A stretch of 64,000 nucleotides of DNA from Oxalobacteraceae bacterium AB_14 (GTDB taxonomy: Bacteria > Pseudomonadota > Gammaproteobacteria > Burkholderiales > Burkholderiaceae_D). The DNA lies in the NCBI GenBank assembly GCA_000381565.1, contig KB906725.1, forward strand, positions 1,753,731 through 1,817,730. Reading direction: 5' to 3'. The translations under genes and the position numbers were made by a program. Within the stretch, counting starts at the first letter, position 1; every line of letters starts with the position of its first letter. The notes under the pieces are model-generated. The model did no database searches and had not been told where the DNA came from. It saw nothing but the letters and a program-made list of their open reading frames with translations. Below, in pieces: positions 6,992-15,601 of this stretch.

Positions 6992-9319
6992 ATGAAGATA
7001 CGGCAAAAGATGATGTGCAGCGCGGTGGCTGCGGCGATGGCGGGCCCGGCTTGGGCACAGGTCAAACCGTCCGACGAGATCGAAGTGGTCAAGGTGACCG
7101 CGCAAAAGCGCAAGGAAGATCCGGCCAAGGTGGCGATGAGCATCACCGCCGTCACCGGCGCCCAGCTCCAGGCCGAGCACGTGAACGACTTCACCGACCT
7201 GACCCGCGTGGTGCCCAATATTTCCTTCACCGCCGCCAGCGGCAACGGCGGCGCCGGTCCCGGCACCGAGAACATCGAGATCCGCGGCATCAGCTCGACA
7301 GCCGGCGCGGCCACCGTCGGCATCTACCTGGGCGATGTCTCCATCACCGTCGGCAACGTCTACACCATGGGCACGGTCGAGCCGAAGTTCTTCGACATCG
7401 ACCGCGTCGAAGTGCTGCGCGGACCGCAGGCCACCTTGTACGGCGCCAGCTCGATGGGCGGCACCATCAAGTTCGTGCCGAACGAGCCGGACCTGAAGGA
7501 GCGCGAATTCACCACCTACGGCGAGCTGTCCAACACCAGGGGCGGCAGCGGCAACTACGCGGCCAATATGGTGGCCAACTTCCCGCTGATCCAGGATGAA
7601 CTGGCGCTGCGCATCGGCGTGCAGGCCCAGCACACGGGCGGCTACATCAACCAGGTCGACGGCGACGGCAACGTCCTGGCCAACAATATCAACAAGCTCA
7701 GCGACCAGGAAATGCGGGTGGCGCTGAAGTGGAAGCCGATCCGTTCGGTGACGATCACACCGTCGGTCTACTATCAGAAGGTCGATGCGAAAGACATCGC
7801 CGCCTTCAACCTGGACCGGCCTTTCTACCAGGCGCAGAAGCAGGTGCGCGAGCCGTCCAAGGATACGCTGCTGACCCCCAGCGTGACCGTCAACTGGGAC
7901 CTGGGCGCGATGGACCTGACCTCGGCCACCAGCTACTTCGAGCGCAAGTTCGACCGCACGCAGAACGGCTCGGCCTACAACAGCTATTCGCTGTCGACCT
8001 TCCTGACCTCGACCGAGGATGGCGGCAAGGCGCCGCCGGAACTGATCGCGGCCATTGCCGGCCTGCCGTCGGCGGTCTACCTGAACAACCAGGTGCGCCA
8101 GGTGTCGCAGGAATTCCGCCTCGCTTCGCGGCCCTACGATGCCAGCGTGTCGCCGTGGACCTGGCTGGCCGGGACTTACTTCTCCAACCAGCACACCAAC
8201 ATCATCGAGAACGATCCGATCTTCGGCGTCACCGATACTTTCAAAAGCTTCGGCTTCGACATCGCCGATCCGGACCTGCTGCCGGATGCGCGGCCCGGCC
8301 AGTTCCCGAACGATAACTCGTTCGCCGGCGCCTTCCACTTCCGCGAGAAGCAAAGCTCGATCTTCGGCGAGGTCAACTACTACTTCACGCCGACCGTGCA
8401 CGCCACCGTGGGCGCGCGCTACCTGAAGGCCGATTCCACGCTGGACCAGCGCAACGGCAACTACCTGGCCGGCGCCGGCAACAACAGCAGCGCCAGTTCC
8501 TCGTCCAAGGCCTTCACGCCGAAGTACGCGCTGACGTGGGAAGTCAATCCGACCAACACCGTCTACACCAGCGTGGCCAAGGGCTTCCGCCTGGGCGGCA
8601 ACAACATCTACGTGCCGCCGACCACCTGCTCGCAGGATCTGGAAGCGAACGGACTGACCAAGGGCCCGGATGCGTATTCGTCCGACAGCCTGTGGAGCTA
8701 CGAGGTGGGCAGCAAGTCGCGCTTCCTCAACAACCGCGTGACGGTCAACGCCGACGTGTTCTACGTGAAGTGGAAGAACATCCAGCAGGGCGTCTACCTG
8801 CCGACCTGCGCCTACACCTACAACGCCAACGCCGGCGACGCCACCAGCAAGGGCTTCGAGTTCGACATCAAGGCCAAGCCGCTGCCGGGCCTGACCTTGA
8901 CGGCCTCGGCCGGTTCCGTCAAGGCCGAGCTGTCCAACGACGAGGGCTCGCGCAACGGCGTGGTCGGCGCGGTGGCCGGCGCGCAGGTGCAGGGCGTGCC
9001 GAAATATAACGCCGCCTTCAACGCCACCTACAACTTCGCGGCGTTCGGCGACAAGAGCGCCTACGTGATGGGCGGCATGCAGTGGGTGGGCGCCAGCAAG
9101 GGCTCGCTCAATCCCGAGCAGACCGACTACCAGCGGCCGGCCTACCACAGCACCGACTTCAGCGCCGGCATGGCCTTCGACCGCTACAACGTGAGCGTGT
9201 TCGTCAAGAACGCCTTCGATACCGACACGGTGATCCAGCATCCGCAGGTGGCGTCCATCGTGCAGGGCTACCGGCTGGCGCCGCGCAGCATAGGTGTGAG
9301 CGTGGCCGCGAAGTTTTAG
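6992..9319 (+). CDS. TonB-dependent outer-membrane receptor
   Basis: 775 aa from the ATG at 6992, which has GGAAGG about 7 bp upstream; the ATG at 6977 lacks such a site. The signal peptide ends near GPAWAQ. A TonB-box-like IEVVKVTAQKR leads into the plug domain (SITAVTGAQL, IEIRGISS, DIDRVEVLRGPQATLYGASSMGGTIKF). The beta-barrel ends with the aromatic C-terminus GVSVAAKF typical of BamA substrates. It resembles the IroN/FecA-like class with a VTAQKR box. The ligand is not predictable from sequence. No transporter or regulator genes are adjacent; it lies alone between tRNA-Pro and arsC. Confidence 0.92.
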   Translation: MKIRQKMMCSAVAAAMAGPAWAQVKPSDEIEVVKVTAQKRKEDPAKVAMSITAVTGAQLQAEHVNDFTDLTRVVPNISFTAASGNGGAGPGTENIEIRGISSTAGAATVGIYLGDVSITVGNVYTMGTVEPKFFDIDRVEVLRGPQATLYGASSMGGTIKFVPNEPDLKEREFTTYGELSNTRGGSGNYAANMVANFPLIQDELALRIGVQAQHTGGYINQVDGDGNVLANNINKLSDQEMRVALKWKPIRSVTITPSVYYQKVDAKDIAAFNLDRPFYQAQKQVREPSKDTLLTPSVTVNWDLGAMDLTSATSYFERKFDRTQNGSAYNSYSLSTFLTSTEDGGKAPPELIAAIAGLPSAVYLNNQVRQVSQEFRLASRPYDASVSPWTWLAGTYFSNQHTNIIENDPIFGVTDTFKSFGFDIADPDLLPDARPGQFPNDNSFAGAFHFREKQSSIFGEVNYYFTPTVHATVGARYLKADSTLDQRNGNYLAGAGNNSSASSSSKAFTPKYALTWEVNPTNTVYTSVAKGFRLGGNNIYVPPTTCSQDLEANGLTKGPDAYSSDSLWSYEVGSKSRFLNNRVTVNADVFYVKWKNIQQGVYLPTCAYTYNANAGDATSKGFEFDIKAKPLPGLTLTASAGSVKAELSNDEGSRNGVVGAVAGAQVQGVPKYNAAFNATYNFAAFGDKSAYVMGGMQWVGASKGSLNPEQTDYQRPAYHSTDFSAGMAFDRYNVSVFVKNAFDTDTVIQHPQVASIVQGYRLAPRSIGVSVAAKF

Positions 9320-9360
9320 GCGATAATGCTGCCTTTGAATTGACACGCAAAGGCAGCATC

Positions 9361-9708
9361 ATGAGCATCACGATTTATCACAACAACGCCTGCGGCACCT
9401 CGCGCAAGACGCTCGAAGCGATACGCGCCACCGGCGTCGAGCCGGAGATCGTCGACTACGTGAAGAGCCCGCCGTCGCGCGAGGCGCTGAAGGCGATGAT
9501 CGCCAGGGCCGGCCTGACCGCGCGCGGCGCGATGCGCGACAAGGGCGACCTCTACGACGAACTGGGCCTGGCCGACGCCACTCTGTCCGATGACGCATTG
9601 CTGGACGCGATGATGGCCCATCCGATCCTGATCAACCGCCCGTTCGTGGTGACCGGCAAAGGCGTGCGCCTGTGCCGCCCATCCGAGCTGGTGCTGGAAC
9701 TGCTGTAA
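9361..9708 (+). CDS. arsC: Arsenate reductase, glutaredoxin-dependent type (ArsC family)
   Basis: 115 aa. The start at 9361 is right before MSITIYHNNACGTSRKTLE, where Cys11 in NxxCGTSR is the catalytic residue of the ArsC thioredoxin-fold family. HPILINRPFVVTGKGVRLCRP is the C-terminal signature carrying the arginine that fixes the oxyanion. The enzyme reduces arsenate to arsenite with glutathione/glutaredoxin in the cytoplasm. No arsB, acr3 or arsR is adjacent, so it is a stand-alone gene and could be one of the ArsC-like relatives with a different substrate. It starts 41 bp after the receptor stop, perhaps co-transcribed. Confidence 0.85.
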   Translation: MSITIYHNNACGTSRKTLEAIRATGVEPEIVDYVKSPPSREALKAMIARAGLTARGAMRDKGDLYDELGLADATLSDDALLDAMMAHPILINRPFVVTGKGVRLCRPSELVLELL

Positions 9709-9727
9709 CGATGCGGCCGCTGCGGCC

Positions 9728-9753
9728 ATAAAAAAACGGCGCCCGAGGCGCCG
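9728..9753 (-). terminator. Rho-independent terminator after ispB
   Basis: On the reverse strand a CGGCGCC/GGCGCCG hairpin with a short loop is followed by a run of seven T. It lies directly after the ispB stop, between convergent arsC and ispB. Confidence 0.8.
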
Positions 9754-9760
9754 TGGTCGT

Positions 9761-10795
9761 TTAATGCGTGCGGTGGACCGAGAAGTGGGCCAGCTGCAGC
9801 AGCGATTCCTTGTAGACGCTGTCGGGCAGGTCGGCGATCGCGGCGGCGGCGCGTTCGGCCGCCATCACCGCTTGCTGGCGCGTGTAGTCCAGCGCGCCGC
9901 TGGTGGTGATCGCCGCCAGGATGGTGTCGAAGTGCTGCTCGTCGCCCTGTTCGATGCAGCTGCGCACCAGCTCGCGCTGTTCCGGCGTGCCGTTTTCCAT
10001 CAGGTAAATCAGCGGCAGCGTCGGCTTGCCTTCGCGCAGGTCGTCGCCGACGTTCTTGCCGATTTCATTGGCGTCGCCGGCGTAGTCCAGCACGTCGTCG
10101 ATCAGCTGGAAGGCGGTGCCTAGCGAGCGGCCGTATTCGCCGGCCGCGTCGATCTGCGCGTCGTTGCAGCCGGAGATCAGCGCGCCCAGCTCGGCAGCCG
10201 CCTCGAACAGCTTGGCGGTCTTGGAGCGGATCACCTGCAGATAGCGTTCCTGGCTGACGTCCGGGTCGTGCATGTTCAGCAGTTGCAGCACTTCGCCTTC
10301 GGCGATGACGTTGGTGGCGTCGGACAGGATCTGCATCACGCGCATATTGTTCAGGCCCACCATCATCTGGAAGGCGCGCGAGTACAGGAAGTCGCCCACC
10401 AGCACCGAGGCGGCGTTGCCGAACAGGGCGTTGGCGGTGGCGCGGCCGCGGCGCAGCGACGATTCGTCGACCACGTCGTCGTGCAGCAGGGTGGCGGTGT
10501 GGATGAACTCCACCACCGCGGCCAGCTCGTGGTGCGCCTTGCCTTGATATGCATAAGCGTTGGCCACCAGCAGAACCAGCACCGGCCGGATGCGTTTGCC
10601 GCCGGCGCTGATGATGTATTCAGCAATCTGATTGACGAGACTGACCTCGGAATGCAGTTTCTGGCGGATCACCGTGTTGACCGCGTCCATGTCGGCGGCG
10701 ATCGTGTGGGCGATATTGTTTTGAGTGGCGTTTTGGGTAGCGGCAGACAAGGCGAACCTGTGCGGTAGACTATGGGTGCCGCGATTATACGTCAT
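9761..10795 (-). CDS. ispB: Octaprenyl diphosphate synthase
   Basis: A trans-isoprenyl diphosphate synthase that makes the polyprenyl tail of ubiquinone. It shows GGKRIRPVL, the first Asp-rich motif LLHDDVVDES and the second motif LIDDVLDY, with RGRATANALFG and GEVLQLLN between. The ATG at 10795 gives 344 aa, but a TATAAT-like element overlaps that start. The TTG at 10750 (LSAATQNATQ) could be the real start, giving about 329 aa. It is divergent from rplU, a common betaproteobacterial order. The gene ends just before a strong terminator. Confidence 0.92.
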   Translation of the reverse strand: MTYNRGTHSLPHRFALSAATQNATQNNIAHTIAADMDAVNTVIRQKLHSEVSLVNQIAEYIISAGGKRIRPVLVLLVANAYAYQGKAHHELAAVVEFIHTATLLHDDVVDESSLRRGRATANALFGNAASVLVGDFLYSRAFQMMVGLNNMRVMQILSDATNVIAEGEVLQLLNMHDPDVSQERYLQVIRSKTAKLFEAAAELGALISGCNDAQIDAAGEYGRSLGTAFQLIDDVLDYAGDANEIGKNVGDDLREGKPTLPLIYLMENGTPEQRELVRSCIEQGDEQHFDTILAAITTSGALDYTRQQAVMAAERAAAAIADLPDSVYKESLLQLAHFSVHRTH

Positions 10796-10913
10796 GCCCC
10801 CGCCGAGAGGGGCCTCGGCCCCTGATTCGGGCAACATGTTTGCCAGATATGTAACGCGTTGGCCGCGGCAAAATTGTCGACATACCACGCCCGTCGGCAT
10901 TTGTGAATAGTTT

Positions 10914-10942
10914 TTGACGCGAAATCCCATCCCATGTATAAT
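10914..10942 (+). promoter_or_regulatory. Sigma-70 promoter of rplU-rpmA
   Basis: TTGACG at 10914-10919 and TATAAT at 10937-10942 are separated by exactly 17 bp. This near-consensus housekeeping promoter leaves a leader of about 95 nt before the rplU ATG at 11044. Confidence 0.85.
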
Positions 10943-11043
10943 CAGCGGTTCCCCGGTTTCCATGCCTGCCTCGCAAGGGTCTTGCGCGGTATTGCAAGGG
11001 CGCCGGACGAAATTTTCTTAAACATTTGATGAGGTTTCAAATC

Positions 11044-11355
11044 ATGTACGCGGTCATAAAAACCGGTGGCAAACAATACAAAGTTGTCGCTGGCGAAAAA
11101 CTTAAAGTAGAACAGATACCGGCAGACATTGGTTCCGAACTCACCATCGATCAGGTCCTCGCCGTTGGCGAAGGCGAAAGCATCAAATTTGGTGCTCCTC
11201 TGGTTGAGGGTGCAAAGGTACTGGTTACTGTTGTGGCACACGGTCGTCACGATAAAGTGAAGATTTTCAAGATGCGTCGTCGTAAGCACTACCAGAAGCA
11301 TCAAGGCCATCGCCAAAATTACACCGAAATCCAAATCGTATCGATCAACGGCTAA
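11044..11355 (+). CDS. rplU: 50S ribosomal protein L21
   Basis: 103 aa beginning MYAVIKTGGKQYKV, the universal L21 start. It contains VAGEKLKVEQIPADIG, the basic FKMRRRKHYQKHQGHRQNYT that contacts 23S rRNA, and the IV(S)ING end. The upstream in-frame ATG at 11026 is not needed. It is followed 39 bp later by rpmA and belongs to the classic rplU-rpmA-obgE block. The near-consensus promoter at 10914-10942 drives it. Confidence 0.98.
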   Translation: MYAVIKTGGKQYKVVAGEKLKVEQIPADIGSELTIDQVLAVGEGESIKFGAPLVEGAKVLVTVVAHGRHDKVKIFKMRRRKHYQKHQGHRQNYTEIQIVSING

Positions 11356-11394
11356 TCGCCGTTTGCCCGAGAATTAGTATCCAAGGAGTCTTAA

Positions 11395-11652
11395 ATGGCA
11401 CACAAAAAAGGCGGCGGCACAACGCGAAATGGTCGTGACTCAGAATCAAAGCGCCTCGGCGTTAAGGTTTATGGCGGTCAATCGATCAATGCTGGTGGCA
11501 TCATCATTCGTCAACGCGGCACGCCAGTGCGCGCCGGCGAAGGTGTTGGCATGGGCAAAGACCACACCCTGTTCGCTCTGGTGGACGGCAAGGTCAAGTT
11601 CGTAGTCAAGGGCGAAGGTTCGAAGCAATTCGTTACCGTAGTCCCAGCGTAA
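11395..11652 (+). CDS. rpmA: 50S ribosomal protein L27
   Basis: 85 aa starting MAHKKGGGTTRNGRDSESKR. This is the L27 N-terminus that reaches into the peptidyl-transferase centre, followed by LGVKVYGGQ and GGIIIRQRGT. Full length for the family. AAGGAG precedes the start. It is co-transcribed with rplU, with a terminator between it and obgE. Confidence 0.98.
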   Translation: MAHKKGGGTTRNGRDSESKRLGVKVYGGQSINAGGIIIRQRGTPVRAGEGVGMGKDHTLFALVDGKVKFVVKGEGSKQFVTVVPA

Positions 11653-11716
11653 ATAACGCTACCAGCCCGGTGCGCTAGCCGCACGGGTTGTTTTGTAAGG
11701 CGCAAGCCTTCAATCG

Positions 11717-11746
11717 AAAGGCTCTGCCCACGGTAGAGCCTTTTTA
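11717..11746 (+). terminator. Terminator between rpmA and obgE
   Basis: AGGCTCT and AGAGCCT form a perfect stem around a 9-nt loop, followed by TTTTT. It lies just ahead of the obgE start, so it may attenuate read-through from the ribosomal genes. Confidence 0.75.
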
Positions 11747-11764
11747 GTTTTATGGTGGTGCATC

Positions 11765-12874
11765 ATGAAGTTTATCGACGAAGCAAAAATTGAAGTAATC
11801 GGTGGTGACGGCGGCAATGGTTGCGCCTCGTTTTGCCGTGAAAAATTCCGCCCGTTCGGCGGCCCTGACGGCGGCGACGGCGGCAAGGGTGGCTCGATCT
11901 GGGCCATAGCGGACCGTAACATCAATACCTTGGTCGATTTCCGCTTCTCGAAAGTCCACCGCGGTAAAGACGGCGAGTCCGGCCGTGGCGCCGATTGCTA
12001 CGGCAAGGGCGCGGACGACATCCACCTGCGCATGCCGGTCGGCACCCTGATCATCGACGACCTGTCGGGTGAAATCCTGGCCGACCTGACCGAGCACGGC
12101 CAGATCGAACTGCTGGCCAAGGGCGGCGAGGGCGGCTGGGGCAACATCCACTTCAAGACCTCGACCAACCGCGCCCCGCGTCAAAAGACCGAAGGCAAGG
12201 AAGGCGAACGCCGCGACATCCGCCTGGAACTGAAGGTGCTGGCCGATGTCGGCCTGCTGGGCATGCCGAACGCCGGCAAGTCGACCTTTATTTCGGCCGT
12301 ATCGAACGCGCGTCCAAAGATTGCCGATTACCCGTTCACCACCCTGCACCCGAACCTGGGCGTGGTCCGCGTGTCGCACGAGAAGAGCTTTGTGATCGCC
12401 GACATTCCCGGCTTGATCGAAGGCGCTTCCGAAGGCGCCGGCCTGGGTCACCAGTTCCTGCGTCACCTGCAGCGCACCGGCCTGCTGTTGCACATCGTCG
12501 ACCTGGCGCCGTTTGAAACCGACGTCGATCCGGTCAAGGAAGCCAAGGCCCTGGTCAACGAACTGAAAAAGTACGACGAAGCGCTGGTCGACAAGCCGCG
12601 CTGGCTGGTGTTGAACAAGCTCGACATGGTGCCGGAAGAAGAGCGCGTCAAGCGCGTCAAGGACTTCGTCAAGAAGTTCGGCTTCAAGGGGCCGGTGTTC
12701 GAGATCTCCGCGCTGAGCCACGACGGCACGCAGGAGCTGGTCAACGCCATCCAGAAACACCTGGAAGCGAAGCGCCACAGCGAGCAGCGCGCGGAAGAAA
12801 CCCAGATGACGGAAGAGGCGCGCGGCATCTCCTCCATCGATCCGGACGATCCTCGCTTCAAGATCCTCGACTAA
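11765..12874 (+). CDS. obgE: Obg/CgtA GTPase
   Basis: 369 aa. The glycine-rich Obg fold (residues 1-158: MKFIDEAKIEVIGGDGGNGC, GPDGGDGGKGGSIW) precedes a G domain with the P-loop GMPNAGKSTF, the DIPGLIEGA switch II and the NKLD specificity motif. Obg binds the 50S subunit and links ribosome maturation to growth and stringent control. The C-terminus (EEARGISSIDPDDPRFKILD) is the short acidic tail usual for betaproteobacteria. It lies between rpmA and proB as in most relatives. Confidence 0.97.
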   Translation: MKFIDEAKIEVIGGDGGNGCASFCREKFRPFGGPDGGDGGKGGSIWAIADRNINTLVDFRFSKVHRGKDGESGRGADCYGKGADDIHLRMPVGTLIIDDLSGEILADLTEHGQIELLAKGGEGGWGNIHFKTSTNRAPRQKTEGKEGERRDIRLELKVLADVGLLGMPNAGKSTFISAVSNARPKIADYPFTTLHPNLGVVRVSHEKSFVIADIPGLIEGASEGAGLGHQFLRHLQRTGLLLHIVDLAPFETDVDPVKEAKALVNELKKYDEALVDKPRWLVLNKLDMVPEEERVKRVKDFVKKFGFKGPVFEISALSHDGTQELVNAIQKHLEAKRHSEQRAEETQMTEEARGISSIDPDDPRFKILD

Positions 12875-12899
12875 TCCTCGACGTTTCCTCGGTATTACC

Positions 12900-12928
12900 G
12901 GCATAATCTGTTATCAGCTGATTATGCC
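12900..12928. repeat. Inverted repeat between obgE and proB
   Basis: GGCATAATC (12900-12908) and GATTATGCC (12920-12928) are perfect 9-bp inverted arms with an 11-bp spacer, 25 bp after the obgE stop. It could be a weak terminator (followed by TTT) or an operator for proB. Confidence 0.5.
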
Positions 12929-13076
12929 TTTCCATCTCGGCGCCCGTCCTGCCACCGCAGGGCCGGCGACTGTTAGCGGCAAAGCAGGGCAACCCGCCCA
13001 CCACAATCACAGCACTGAACGTTCCAGGCCCCTGGCCGGAGATTGATCGTCCGTTTGTTTTGAGAGTTGTCGCGTC

Positions 13077-14195
13077 ATGAATTCTGTCATCCAAAAAGCT
13101 ACCCGCATCATCATCAAGGTCGGCTCGTCGCTGGTCACCAACGACGGCCGCGGCCTGGACCACGCCGCCATCGCGCGCTGGGCCGCGCAGATCGCCGGCC
13201 TGCGGGCCCTGGGCAAGGAAGTGGTGCTGGTCTCGTCCGGCGCCATCGCCGAGGGCATGCTGCGGCTGGGCTTCGAGCAGCGCCCCACCGACATCCACGA
13301 ATTGCAGGCCTGCGCCGCCGTCGGCCAGATGGGCCTGGCGCAAATCTACGAAACCAGCTTCCGCGCGCACCAGCTGGGCACGGCGCAAGTGCTGCTGACG
13401 CACGCCGACCTGGCCGACCGCGAACGCTACCTGAACGCGCGCTCGACCCTGACCACCTTGCTGCGCCTGGGCGTGGTGCCGATCATCAACGAGAACGACA
13501 CCGTCGTCACCGACGAGATCAAGTTCGGCGACAACGACACCTTGGGTGCGCTGGTGGCCAACCTGATCGAGGCCGACGCGCTGATCATCCTGACCGACCA
13601 GCAAGGCCTGTTCAGCGCCGATCCGCGCAAGGACCCGGCGGCGGTGCTGATCCAGCAAGGCCGCGCCGGCGACCTGGCATTGGAAGCGATGGCGGGCGGC
13701 GCCGGCAGCAGCCTGGGTCGCGGCGGCATGCTGACCAAGATCCTGGCGGCCAAGCGCGCCGCCAAGTCGGGCGCGCACACGGTGATCGCCTACGGCCGCG
13801 AGGACAATGTGCTGGGGCGCCTGGCCGGCGGTGAAGCCATCGGCACGGAGCTGGCGGCGCAGACCGGCCACCTGACGGCGCGCAAGCAGTGGATGGCCGA
13901 CCACCTGCATACGGCGGGCCAGGTGGTGCTGGATGCGGGCGCGGTGCAAAAGCTGAGCACGGAAGGCAAGTCGCTGCTGCCGATCGGCGTGGTGGAAGTG
14001 AAGGGCGAGTTCGGCCGCGGCGCGGTGATTACCTGCGTCGGCGCGGACGGCGTGCCGGTGGCGCGCGGCCTGTCGAACTACACCAGCGCCGAAACGCGCC
14101 GCATCATGCGCAAGCCGTCGAGCGAGATCGAATCCATCCTGGGCTTCGTCGAAGGCCAGGAACTGATCCACCGCGACAATTTGGTGCTGGTCTAG
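13077..14195 (+). CDS. proB: Glutamate 5-kinase
   Basis: 372 aa. The N-terminal amino-acid-kinase domain has IIIKVGSSLVTN, VLVSSGAIAEGM and IINENDTV, then FGDNDTLGALVA. A C-terminal PUA domain (about 280-365: GAVQKLSTEGKSLLPIGV) completes the two-domain form. It phosphorylates glutamate in the first step of proline synthesis and is normally feedback-inhibited by proline. Its stop overlaps the convergent nth stop by 4 bp at a CTAG palindrome. Confidence 0.97.
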   Translation: MNSVIQKATRIIIKVGSSLVTNDGRGLDHAAIARWAAQIAGLRALGKEVVLVSSGAIAEGMLRLGFEQRPTDIHELQACAAVGQMGLAQIYETSFRAHQLGTAQVLLTHADLADRERYLNARSTLTTLLRLGVVPIINENDTVVTDEIKFGDNDTLGALVANLIEADALIILTDQQGLFSADPRKDPAAVLIQQGRAGDLALEAMAGGAGSSLGRGGMLTKILAAKRAAKSGAHTVIAYGREDNVLGRLAGGEAIGTELAAQTGHLTARKQWMADHLHTAGQVVLDAGAVQKLSTEGKSLLPIGVVEVKGEFGRGAVITCVGADGVPVARGLSNYTSAETRRIMRKPSSEIESILGFVEGQELIHRDNLVLV

Positions 14196-14839
14196 ACGCC
14201 GTCTGGGGCGGGCGTCTTGCTGCGGTAGTCGCACAGGTCCCGCTGCATGCAGTTCCAGCATTCCGGCTTGCGCGCCTTGCAGGTGTAGCGGCCGTGCAGG
14301 ATCAGCCAGTGGTGGGCGTCCTGCAAAAACTCCTTCGGCACAAACTTCAGCAGCTTCTGTTCGACGATGTCGACGTTCTTGCCCGGCGCCAGGCCGGTGC
14401 GGTTGGCGACGCGGAAGATGTGCGTGTCCACCGCCATCGTCGGTTCGCCAAACGCCGTGTTCATCACCACGTTGGCGGTCTTGCGGCCCACGCCCGGCAG
14501 GGCTTCCAGCGATGCGCGGTCGCGCGGCACTTCGCCGCCGTGCAGCTCCACCAGCATCCGGCACGTCGACATGACGTTCTTGGCCTTGGTCTTGTACAGG
14601 CCGATGGTCTGGATGTAGGTCTTCAATTCCTCTTCGCCCAGGTCCAGCATGGCCTGCGGCGTGTTGGCCACCGGGTACAGCTTGCGCGTGGCCTTGTTGA
14701 CGCCGACGTCGGTCGCCTGCGCCGACAGCAGCACGGCGATCAGCAGCTCGAACGGCGTCGTATATTCAAGTTCGGTCTCAGGCTTGGGATTGGCGGCGCG
14801 GAAGCGCACGAACATTTCGTAGCGTTTGGCTGGATTCAT
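14192..14839 (-). CDS. nth: Endonuclease III (DNA glycosylase/AP lyase)
   Basis: 215 aa. The helix-hairpin-helix LPGVGRKTANVV carries the catalytic Lys120, VDTHIFRVANR carries Asp138, and four cysteines (187, 194, 197, 203) form the C-terminal 4Fe-4S cluster loop. It removes oxidised pyrimidines and nicks abasic sites in base excision repair. The ATG overlaps the rsxB stop by 4 bp (ATGA), so nth is translationally coupled to rsxB. The two are often paired in proteobacteria. Confidence 0.97.
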   Translation of the reverse strand: MNPAKRYEMFVRFRAANPKPETELEYTTPFELLIAVLLSAQATDVGVNKATRKLYPVANTPQAMLDLGEEELKTYIQTIGLYKTKAKNVMSTCRMLVELHGGEVPRDRASLEALPGVGRKTANVVMNTAFGEPTMAVDTHIFRVANRTGLAPGKNVDIVEQKLLKFVPKEFLQDAHHWLILHGRYTCKARKPECWNCMQRDLCDYRSKTPAPDGV

Positions 14840-15567
14840 ATTTTTTTTGGCTGTTCGGAATCCGCCTGCGCGGATTCCTTTTTCAGGCGCGCGCGCTCCA
14901 TCGCGGCGGCGATGATGGCGCGCTTGCGTTCCTTCTCGGCTTCCCCGGCGGCGTCGGCCGGATCGAGCGCCTGCACCGCCGCCATCTTGGCGACGGCCTT
15001 GGCGGCCAGGCGGGCGTCGTTCTCGTCCCTGTCGCGCTGCAGGCGCAGGGCGCGGAAGTCGTGCCGCGCGCGCGCGGCGTCGGCGTCGGCCCGGCGCCAG
15101 GCGTCCCAGCCGGTGGTCTCGGTGACCGGGTACATGACGATGCAATCGACCGGGCAGGGGGCGACGCACAAATCGCAACCGGTGCACAGCTCGGGCACGA
15201 TGGTGTGCATCAGCTTGGCCGCGCCGACGATGGCGTCCACCGGGCAGGCCTGGATGCACAGTGTGCAGCCGATGCACAGCGACTCGTCGATGTAGGCCAC
15301 CGCGCGCGGCCGTTCCAGACCGTTGGCGGGATTGAGCGGAATGACCCTGCGGCCCGTCACCGACGACAGGCGGGCGATGCCTTCGGCGCCGCCGGGAGGG
15401 CACTGGTTGATCTCCGCCGCGCCGGCGGCGATCGCCTCCGCATACGGACGGCAGCCGTCGTAGCCGCACTTGGTGCACTGGGTTTGCGGCAGGACGTCTT
15501 CGATGCGGTCGGCTAAGGTGGTGGGGGCGGTGGGCTGCACGGCGAACTCATTGCGATAAAACGTCAT
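14836..15567 (-). CDS. rsxB: Electron transport complex subunit RsxB-type ferredoxin
   Basis: 243 aa. An N-terminal Fe-S domain has Cys 31, 34, 39 and 56 (CTKCGYDGCR and NQC). Two ferredoxin motifs follow, CIGCTLCIQACPV (98-108) and CTGCDLCVAPCPV (128-138), then a charged, Ala-rich tail of about 90 residues. Classical RnfB/RsxB has an N-terminal membrane helix that is absent here. No rsxA, C, D, G or E is nearby, so this soluble orphan form may serve another acceptor. It is the promoter-proximal gene of the rsxB-nth pair. Confidence 0.88.
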   Translation of the reverse strand: MTFYRNEFAVQPTAPTTLADRIEDVLPQTQCTKCGYDGCRPYAEAIAAGAAEINQCPPGGAEGIARLSSVTGRRVIPLNPANGLERPRAVAYIDESLCIGCTLCIQACPVDAIVGAAKLMHTIVPELCTGCDLCVAPCPVDCIVMYPVTETTGWDAWRRADADAARARHDFRALRLQRDRDENDARLAAKAVAKMAAVQALDPADAAGEAEKERKRAIIAAAMERARLKKESAQADSEQPKKI

Positions 15568-15601
15568 TATCCGATATCTGCACCGCGCAGCGCCAAAAAC
15601 C

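Noticed and set aside
6950..9346. A 798-residue reverse-strand reading frame
   Set aside because: It is the antisense shadow of the TonB-dependent receptor in GC-rich DNA, with His/Val/Gly-rich composition and no domain; the forward gene has a signal peptide and plug motifs.
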